NCBI RefSeq assembly: GCF_007625205.1 | Contig: NZ_VMNI01000016.1 | Location: 47,984-111,983 of the forward strand | Origin: Denitromonas ohlonensis | GTDB taxonomy: Bacteria > Pseudomonadota > Gammaproteobacteria > Burkholderiales > Rhodocyclaceae | DNA length: 64,000 nucleotides | Direction of reading: 5' to 3' | Shown: piece after piece, positions 58,442 to 64,000 of the stretch | How positions within the stretch are numbered: position 1 is the first letter of the stretch | How the letters are laid out: each line of letters starts with the position of its first letter | The notes under the pieces: model-generated | What the model was told of the DNA's origin: nothing | What the model saw: only the letters and a program-made list of their open reading frames with translations | Database searches by the model: none | Made by a program: the position numbers and the translations under genes

Positions 58442-59074
58442 TCAGAACGACGGCGGGGAGCACGCGCTGACGAGCTCACAGGTGTCGCTCCCGAGATTCC
58501 GAAAACGATGTGGCAGGCGGCTGTCGAAGTAGTAGCCATCTCCCGGACCGAGCAAGGTGCTCTGATGCCCGACCGTGACCTCAATCTGCCCCCGAATGAC
58601 AAAGCCGCCTTCTTCCGATTCGTGCGACAGCATGGTTTCGCCGGTGTCCGCGCCCGGCGGGTAGGTTTCGGTCATGATTTGCATCGACCGGCCTCGAACC
58701 TGGTCGCCGAGTTGCCGGAAGCGAATCGCGCCGTTGTCCATCACTTTCAATTGATGCGCTGCGAAAAAAACCGGGGTGGACTCGGCTTCGTCGACACCGG
58801 AAAAGAAATCGGCCAATGACATCGGAAAACCCGACAACACCTTCTTGAGCAGGGCAACCGACGGGCTCGTCTTGTTCTGTTCGATGAGTGAAATCATGCC
58901 GTTGGTAACGCCCGATCGGCGCGCCAGCTCGCGTTGCGAAACGCCTTTCTGGTGGCGAAGTTCGCGAATGCGCTCACCCACAAAAGGGGTGTCCGAAGAC
59001 GGGGTGCTATCGCTTGATATATTCGACACCACAGCCATACCTCCTGACGCTTCCGGGCGCGACCGCTTCATCAT
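58442..59074 (-). CDS. XRE-cupin transcriptional regulator (PuuR-like)
   Basis: The 210-residue protein has an N-terminal HTH_3 domain (about residues 30-85; VSQRELARRSGVTNGMISLIEQNKTSPS) and a C-terminal cupin (about 130-205) with GFVIRGQIEVTVG and a metal-type HRF segment. This is the build of PuuR, the repressor of putrescine and GABA genes. ATGs at 59074 and 59038 are possible starts. It is divergently oriented to the plus-strand gab genes but reads in the same direction as the amidase/ATP-grasp/C45 set. A PuuR-like box lies upstream at 59174-59208. Confidence 0.88.
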   Translation of the reverse strand: MMKRSRPEASGGMAVVSNISSDSTPSSDTPFVGERIRELRHQKGVSQRELARRSGVTNGMISLIEQNKTSPSVALLKKVLSGFPMSLADFFSGVDEAESTPVFFAAHQLKVMDNGAIRFRQLGDQVRGRSMQIMTETYPPGADTGETMLSHESEEGGFVIRGQIEVTVGHQSTLLGPGDGYYFDSRLPHRFRNLGSDTCELVSACSPPSF

Positions 59075-59173
59075 GATGCCCGGTTGAACCTCCCCAAACG
59101 GGGGCGTATTTTGCGCTGCGAAAATTCAGATCAACGCGATTCGCATTGGCACCGAAGACCGGCCGATTGCGCA

Positions 59174-59208
59174 TGAGTGTTAAATATACTCAACACGAAG
59201 CCTGAGTA
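59174..59208. promoter_or_regulatory. Putative operator for the XRE-cupin regulator
   Basis: TGAGT-N9-ACTCA (59174-59192) is an inverted repeat and a third TGAGT follows at 59203-59207. Within it TAAATATACTCAACA (59181-59195) agrees at 12 of 15 positions with the PuuR consensus AAAATATAATGAACA, which I quote from memory. It lies about 110 bases upstream of the regulator start in the 209-base spacer, fitting autoregulation and control of the downstream enzymes. Confidence 0.5.
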
Positions 59209-59283
59209 AAAAGCAAGCCTCCTGCCGCCATCAACCGGGTCGCAAAAATCGTTTTTGTCGTGCGACGGCCGTGGCCGCGGCCC

Positions 59284-60768
59284 TTACCGTGCGGCGGCTT
59301 TGAGGTGACGCTCGACAATGCCACACAGCCGACCGGCAGCCGCGTCGATGGCTTCCGAGGGCACGGCGGCGAATCCGAGCACCATGCCGGTTCGCTGATG
59401 CTGAACATCGTCGTAGTACATCGACAACGGGCGAAAGACGATCCCCGCATCCAATGCCTCGCTGGCCAGGGCCACGTCGTTGACAGGCGTCTCGAAAAAG
59501 TAAGGCAGATGGAGTCCGGCCATGCCGCCGGTGGTGCGAACCGCGCCTTGGAGGCGGGACTCGATGGCGGTGTGCAAGACGTTTCGGCGTTCCTGGTAGA
59601 TGTTTCGAACCCGCTTGAGATGGGCGCCAAGATGGCCGGCGTCGATGAACTCGGCCAGCGCCGCCTGTTCGATCATGCGCCCCTCGCGATACAGCTCGGC
59701 GTTGCCAATGGCAAACGACTCAGCGAGGTATTCGGGCACGACGAGATACGCCAGGCGCAAGCCGGGGAACATGGCCTTGCTGAAGGTGCCCAGGTAGAGC
59801 ACACGCTGTGTGCGAGACTGACCGAACAGTGCGCCAATTGTGTGCGGGTGGTAGCGAATCTCGTTGTCGTAGTCATCTTCGATGATCCATGCACCGCTGG
59901 CTTCGGCCTGCTCGAGCAGGCGCAGGCGGCGGCTCAGCGACATGACCACACCGGTCGGGTATTGGCTGGAGGGCGAGACGAACATCAGGCGCGGATCTTC
60001 GCCCGGTGTGACCTCCGGCGGGTTGATGCCTTCTTCATCGACCGGAATGGGCACGAGCGACAAGCCGTTGGCGCGCAACACGTTTCGCGCGCCCCAGTAG
60101 CCGGGGTCTTCCATCCAGACTCGATCGCCCGGGTCGCACAGCATGCGAGCGCAGAGATCGATCGCCTGATGGGAGCCGTTGAGGATGAGGATCTGTTGCG
60201 GCGTGCAAGCCATCATTCGCGATGCACGCAGGTAGTTGGCCAGCGCCACCTTCAGGGGACCATAGCCCCCCTGGCTGTAGCGGGCGAGATGGCGCTGCTC
60301 GAAACGCACATTCTTCGACAGCAAGCGACGCCAGGTCGGAAAAGGGAAGAGGCCGACGTCGGGCACGCCGGGGACAAACGCACCGCCCTGGATGCGACTG
60401 CTGTTGGCGTGCCGCGCGATCTCCCGTCCCCGCAACGACAAGGAGGCGCCGGGGCGGGGGAGTTCGAAGACGCCGGATTTTTCGGAAGACGCTGCCGGAA
60501 TGGCTTCTGAAACGATAGTGCTCGCGCCCCCACGGCTTTGGAGGTAGCCCTCGATGACCAGTTGCTCATACACCCGCACCAGTGTGCTGCGACTGAAGCC
60601 CAGTTCGTCGGCGAGCACCCGGGTGGCCGGCAAGGGGGTGCCGGGAGGCAGTGCACCATCCAGAATCAAGTGCCGAATCGCCAGATACAGCGTGGTGCGT
60701 AGCTTGCGGCCCGTGGACTCTCGCTCGAATCGCTGCCGAATCAAGGTGATTTGACTAGCCGTGTTCAT
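59284..60768 (-). CDS. gabR: MocR/GabR-type regulator (GntR HTH fused to PLP aminotransferase fold)
   Basis: The 494-residue protein has a GntR-type winged HTH (about residues 15-80, with LPATRVLADELGFSRSTLVRVYEQL) and a class I aminotransferase-like domain. The PLP lysine is Lys331 in GTFSKAMFPGLR. MocR proteins use PLP to sense an amine; GabR senses GABA with PLP. It is divergent from gabD-gabT with 164 bases between them, which fits a GABA-responsive activator. The symbol is assigned by analogy. Confidence 0.9.
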   Translation of the reverse strand: MNTASQITLIRQRFERESTGRKLRTTLYLAIRHLILDGALPPGTPLPATRVLADELGFSRSTLVRVYEQLVIEGYLQSRGGASTIVSEAIPAASSEKSGVFELPRPGASLSLRGREIARHANSSRIQGGAFVPGVPDVGLFPFPTWRRLLSKNVRFEQRHLARYSQGGYGPLKVALANYLRASRMMACTPQQILILNGSHQAIDLCARMLCDPGDRVWMEDPGYWGARNVLRANGLSLVPIPVDEEGINPPEVTPGEDPRLMFVSPSSQYPTGVVMSLSRRLRLLEQAEASGAWIIEDDYDNEIRYHPHTIGALFGQSRTQRVLYLGTFSKAMFPGLRLAYLVVPEYLAESFAIGNAELYREGRMIEQAALAEFIDAGHLGAHLKRVRNIYQERRNVLHTAIESRLQGAVRTTGGMAGLHLPYFFETPVNDVALASEALDAGIVFRPLSMYYDDVQHQRTGMVLGFAAVPSEAIDAAAGRLCGIVERHLKAAAR

Positions 60769-60776
60769 TGCGTCGC

Positions 60777-60817
60777 ACCATAATTGGTATCAGTCTTTCT
60801 GTAAAAATTGGACCAAT
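60777..60817. promoter_or_regulatory. Putative operator between gabR-like gene and gabD
   Basis: ACCA-N4-TGGT (60777-60788, continuing as TGGTAT) and ATTGGACCAAT (60807-60817) lie about three helical turns apart. TGGTAT is the complement of ATACCA, the element in B. subtilis GabR operators as I remember it. A TAGAAT at 60837 could be the gabD -10 box, but it lacks a good -35 at the normal distance, as expected for an activator-dependent promoter. Confidence 0.45.
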
Positions 60818-60932
60818 ACTGCGCCGATCTGGCGGCTAGAATCAAACTATTGCTGGATAGTCGATGGCCTGATGCCTCGTCGAACAGCGCCGCCCGGACC
60901 TCGGGGCGACCTCAATCTCGGAGAACGACATC

Positions 60933-62387
60933 TTGAAGCTGACCGACACCTCACTGCTCAAGCAACAGTGCTACATCAACGGTGAATGGACCGACGCCGA
61001 TACCGGGCAAACCTTTGCCGTTGAAAACCCCGCGACGGGTGAAGTCCTCGCTCATGTGCCCAGTGCCGGCGCGGATGAAACCCGCCGCGCCATTGACGCA
61101 GCCCGCCTGGCACAGCCGGCCTGGCGCGCCAGGACCGCGGGGGAGCGCGCAAAAATTTTGCGTCGCTGGCACGAGCTGTTGCTCGCCAACCAGGAAGATC
61201 TGGCCCAGCTGATGACCGCCGAACAAGGCAAGCCGCTGGTCGAGTCGCGTGGCGAAATCGCCTACGCGGCCTCGTTCATCGAGTGGTTTGCCGAAGAAGG
61301 CAAGCGCATATACGGCGACATCATTCCGCCACACCACGCGGACAAGCGGGTGCTCGTCACCAAAGAGCCGATCGGTGTGTGCGTGGCCATTACGCCGTGG
61401 AACTTCCCGTCGGCAATGATCACCCGCAAGGCCGGCCCGGCGTTGGCCGCCGGTTGTGCGATGGTGCTCAAGCCGGCCGAAGCCACGCCGCTGTCGGCGC
61501 TGGCATTGGCCGAACTGGCCGAACGTGCCGGTGTGCCCAAGGGCATTTTCAGCGTGGTCACCGGCGACGCGCGTGCCATTGGCGGCGAGATGTGCGCCAA
61601 CCCCACCGTGCGCAAGCTGACGTTTACCGGCTCGACCGAAGTGGGCCGGATTCTGATGCAGCAGTGCGCGCCGACGATCAAGAAGCTGTCGCTGGAGTTG
61701 GGCGGCAACGCCCCCTTTATCGTGTTTGATGACGCGAATCTGGATATCGCCGTTCAGGGTGCAATGGCCTCCAAGTACCGCAATGCCGGCCAGACCTGTG
61801 TATGCGCCAACCGGCTGTTGATTCAGGACGGCATTTACGATGCTTTTGTCGAAAAACTCGCCGCCGCGGTGAGCGCGCTGCAGGTAGGCAACGGCGCCGA
61901 CGACGGCGTGACGCAAGGCCCGCTGATCGACGACGCCGCCATCGCCAAGGTCGAAGAATTGGTCGACGATGCGCGCGAGAAGGGCGCCCGTGTGGTCTGC
62001 GGCGGCAAGCGTCATGCGCTCGGCCGGACGTATTACCAGCCGACGATTCTGTCCAACGTCACGCCGGCGATGCGCCTGGCGCGCGAAGAGGTGTTCGGCC
62101 CGGTAGCGCCGGTGTTCCGCTTCAAGACCGAAGCCGAAGCCGTTGCCATGGCCAACGACACCGAGTTTGGTCTGGCCTCTTACTTCTATACCGAAAATCT
62201 GGCCCGCACCATGCGCGTCTCCAGTGCGCTGGAGTACGGCATCATCGGCGTCAATACCGGCCTGATCTCTACCGAAGTGGCACCTTTTGGCGGCATGAAG
62301 TCGTCCGGCCTCGGGCGTGAAGGATCGAAGTACGGCATTGAAGATTATCTGGAAATCAAGCACGTCTGCATCGGCGGTATTGACTGA
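60933..62387 (+). CDS. gabD: Succinate-semialdehyde dehydrogenase
   Basis: Oxidises succinate semialdehyde to succinate, the last step of GABA catabolism. The 484-residue protein begins at a TTG preceded by GGAGAA. It has the cofactor segment ITPWNFPSAMITRKAGPALAAG, catalytic Glu255 in LELGGNAPF and nucleophile Cys289 in GQTCVCANR. Length and the N-terminus (MKLTDTSLLKQQCYINGEW) match GabD. It is followed 31 bases later by gabT. Confidence 0.93.
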   Translation: MKLTDTSLLKQQCYINGEWTDADTGQTFAVENPATGEVLAHVPSAGADETRRAIDAARLAQPAWRARTAGERAKILRRWHELLLANQEDLAQLMTAEQGKPLVESRGEIAYAASFIEWFAEEGKRIYGDIIPPHHADKRVLVTKEPIGVCVAITPWNFPSAMITRKAGPALAAGCAMVLKPAEATPLSALALAELAERAGVPKGIFSVVTGDARAIGGEMCANPTVRKLTFTGSTEVGRILMQQCAPTIKKLSLELGGNAPFIVFDDANLDIAVQGAMASKYRNAGQTCVCANRLLIQDGIYDAFVEKLAAAVSALQVGNGADDGVTQGPLIDDAAIAKVEELVDDAREKGARVVCGGKRHALGRTYYQPTILSNVTPAMRLAREEVFGPVAPVFRFKTEAEAVAMANDTEFGLASYFYTENLARTMRVSSALEYGIIGVNTGLISTEVAPFGGMKSSGLGREGSKYGIEDYLEIKHVCIGGID

Positions 62388-62418
62388 TTCGCTGATCGAC
62401 AGACGCAGGAGCAAACGT

Positions 62419-63723
62419 ATGAATGCACGCAACGGAAACACCGCGAAGACCAACGCAGCGCTGATGGCGCGCCGTTCGGCGGCCTTGCCGCGAGGCGTCG
62501 GCCAGGCACACCCGTTTTTTGCCGAGCGCGCCGACAACGCCGAAATCTGGGATGTCGAAGGGCGTCGCTGGATCGATTTCTGCGCGGGTATCGCCGTGGT
62601 CAATACCGGACACCGCCATCCCAAAGTGATGGCAGCGGCGCGCGAACAACTCGACAAGTTCACGCATACGTGTTTCCAGGTGATGGCGTATGAATCCTAT
62701 GTGGAACTGTGCGAGCGGCTGAACGCCGCAGCGCCGGGCAACACACCGAAGAAATCGTTTCTGGTGAATTCGGGCGCTGAGGCCGTCGAGAACGCCGTCA
62801 AGATCGCCCGCGCAGCGACTGGCCGGTCCGGCGTCATCGCTTTTGGCGGCGGATTTCATGGCCGCACGATGTTCGGTATGGCGCTGACCGGCAAGGTTGC
62901 CCCTTACAAAATCAAGTTTGGCCCCTTCCCCGGGGAGATCTTTCATGTCCCGTTCCCTGACGCGCTGCATGGCGTCTCGGAAGACGAGTCCATCGCGTCG
63001 ATCGAGCGTGTATTCAAGTACAGCATCGAGGCGTCGCGGGTGGCTGCGATTCTCATCGAGCCGGTGCAAGGGGAGGGCGGATATTTGCCTGCGCCGCTCG
63101 GTTTTTTACAACGCCTGCGCACCCTCTGCGATGCGCACGGCATCCTGTTGATTGCCGATGAAGTACAGACCGGCATTGGCCGCTGCGGCAAACTGTTTGC
63201 CACCGAGCACTACGGCATTGAACCCGACATCATTACGCTGGCCAAAGGTCTGGGTGGCGGCATGACCGTGTCGGCGGTGGTGGGCAAGGCGGCAGTCATG
63301 GACGCCGCTGACCCCGGTGGCCTCGGTTCAACCTACGCCGGCAATCCAGTGGCCGTGGCCAGTGCGCTGGCCGTGCTCGACGTGGTCGAGGAAGAGAAAC
63401 TCTGCGAGCGCTCCATGCTTATCGGTGAACAGATGCGGGCGCGATTCACGTCGATGCAAGCCCGTTTCACCAGCATGGCCGAAGTGCGCGGCCTGGGTGC
63501 GATGACGGCGGTGGAGTTTTGCCGCAATGGTGACCCGCATCAACCCGCGGCAGACATTGCCACGGCGTTGAAGGATGAAGCCGCACGCCGAGGATTGCTG
63601 CTGCTGATGTGCGGAAATTATGGCAACGTATTGCGCGTGATGGTGCCGCTGACGCTGAGCGATGCGGTGCTTGAAGAGGGCATGGACATCATCGAAGCCT
63701 CGCTCGAGGCCATTCGCGCCTGA
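62419..63723 (+). CDS. gabT: 4-aminobutyrate aminotransferase
   Basis: Transfers the amino group of GABA to 2-oxoglutarate, giving succinate semialdehyde and glutamate. The 434-residue class III aminotransferase has NSGAEAVENAVKIAR, FGGGFHGRT, IADEVQTGIGR and the PLP lysine Lys276 in TLAKGLGGG. The ATG at 62419 with AGGAG upstream was preferred to in-frame ATGs inside gabD. Operon with gabD; the glutamate formed could be recycled by the glutamate dehydrogenase encoded upstream on the other strand. Confidence 0.93.
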   Translation: MNARNGNTAKTNAALMARRSAALPRGVGQAHPFFAERADNAEIWDVEGRRWIDFCAGIAVVNTGHRHPKVMAAAREQLDKFTHTCFQVMAYESYVELCERLNAAAPGNTPKKSFLVNSGAEAVENAVKIARAATGRSGVIAFGGGFHGRTMFGMALTGKVAPYKIKFGPFPGEIFHVPFPDALHGVSEDESIASIERVFKYSIEASRVAAILIEPVQGEGGYLPAPLGFLQRLRTLCDAHGILLIADEVQTGIGRCGKLFATEHYGIEPDIITLAKGLGGGMTVSAVVGKAAVMDAADPGGLGSTYAGNPVAVASALAVLDVVEEEKLCERSMLIGEQMRARFTSMQARFTSMAEVRGLGAMTAVEFCRNGDPHQPAADIATALKDEAARRGLLLLMCGNYGNVLRVMVPLTLSDAVLEEGMDIIEASLEAIRA

Positions 63724-63740
63724 CAATTGATTCACGGGCA

Positions 63741-63761
63741 AGCCAGCCCCGTAAGCTGGCT
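63741..63761 (+). promoter_or_regulatory. Small stem-loop between gabT and the TAXI gene
   Basis: AGCCAGC (63741-63747) pairs with GCTGGCT (63755-63761) with a 7-base loop. No T tract follows, so it may be an mRNA processing or attenuation element that allows higher expression of the downstream binding protein. GGAGGAG at 63787-63793 is its ribosome binding site. Confidence 0.4.
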
Positions 63762-63799
63762 AATCAAGCAGACCATAAAAACTCCTGGAGGAGACTCAC

Positions 63800-64000
63800 A
63801 TGACCAAACTGACCGTTATCGCAACCGCCCTTGCGCTCGGTGCCACGCTGGGTGCCGCGCCGGCCCAGGCCGAAACCAAGTTCGTCACCATCGGCACTGG
63901 CGGTGTCACGGGCGTGTATTACGCCGCCGGCGGCGCCATCTGCCGCCTGATGAACAAGGACCGCGCCAAGCACGGCATCCGCTGCTCGGTCGAGAGCACC
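63800..64000 (+). CDS. TAXI-family TRAP transporter substrate-binding protein (partial)
   Basis: Only the first 67 residues are in the window; the gene runs off the end. The start is a Sec signal peptide ([24 protein letters not shown], cleavage after residue 24) followed by [19 protein letters not shown], the typical N-terminus of TAXI binding proteins of TRAP transporters. It lies 77 bases after gabT and probably continues the gab transcript, suggesting uptake of GABA, glutamate or a related acid; this is inference. Confidence 0.9.
   Translation, partial: MTKLTVIATALALGATLGAAPAQAETKFVTIGTGGVTGVYYAAGGAICRLMNKDRAKHGIRCSVEST

Overview
The window is GC-rich, densely packed chromosomal DNA from a free-living betaproteobacterium. 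A member of the Rhodocyclales (Azoarcus, Thauera or Denitromonas-like) is my best guess. The reasons are the gene pairings tmk-holB-pilZ-tatD, rpfE-recJ and ppsR/ppsA, the betaproteobacterial families DUF2863 and DUF4936, and the large NAD-dependent glutamate dehydrogenase. The genus is inference. I see no rRNA, tRNA, CRISPR array or prophage.

Layout. 1-7377: small envelope proteins, a multi-PAS histidine kinase, a tadA / L,D-transpeptidase / GNAT operon and a ygfZ operon. 7499-12025: the mltG-tmk-holB-pilZ-tatD-ankyrin operon. 12063-15156: rpfE-recJ-ModE-like operon on the minus strand. 15291-24570: lolCD, a chemoreceptor, DUF2062, comEC, an alpha/beta hydrolase and a lone LivK-type binding protein. 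24686-29242: DUF2863, then divergent ppsR and ppsA. 29456-32640: an envelope operon of M23 peptidase, coiled-coil protein, bactofilin, NfeD-like and SPFH protein. 32695-38432: a five-gene, translationally coupled operon for polyprenyl-phosphate sugar transfer. 38632-42558: purL.

42559-44965 is an accessory island. It holds a decayed integron integrase on the minus strand with an in-frame stop and a deleted catalytic core, a GTTGGGC core at the attI position, and two gene cassettes on the plus strand that each end in an attC-like palindrome. A third cassette-like gene without attC follows. The first cassette protein carries an RNHLVH (Rx4H) HEPN-type motif; the second is a small cysteine-rich lipoprotein.

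45004-64000 begins with a LysR/EamA pair and then becomes a nitrogen-metabolism island. On the minus strand a PuuR-like XRE-cupin regulator is followed by a nitrilase-superfamily amidase, an ATP-grasp ligase, a C45 Ntn acyltransferase, a 919-residue Orn/Lys/Arg decarboxylase and the 1606-residue glutamate dehydrogenase. Beyond the regulator lie a GabR/MocR-type regulator, gabD and gabT, and the start of a TRAP-TAXI transporter. The layout suggests one regulon converting amino acids or polyamines through GABA or glutamate into the TCA cycle. The amidase / ATP-grasp / C45 core has no function I can name, and it is the best candidate here for an undescribed pathway.
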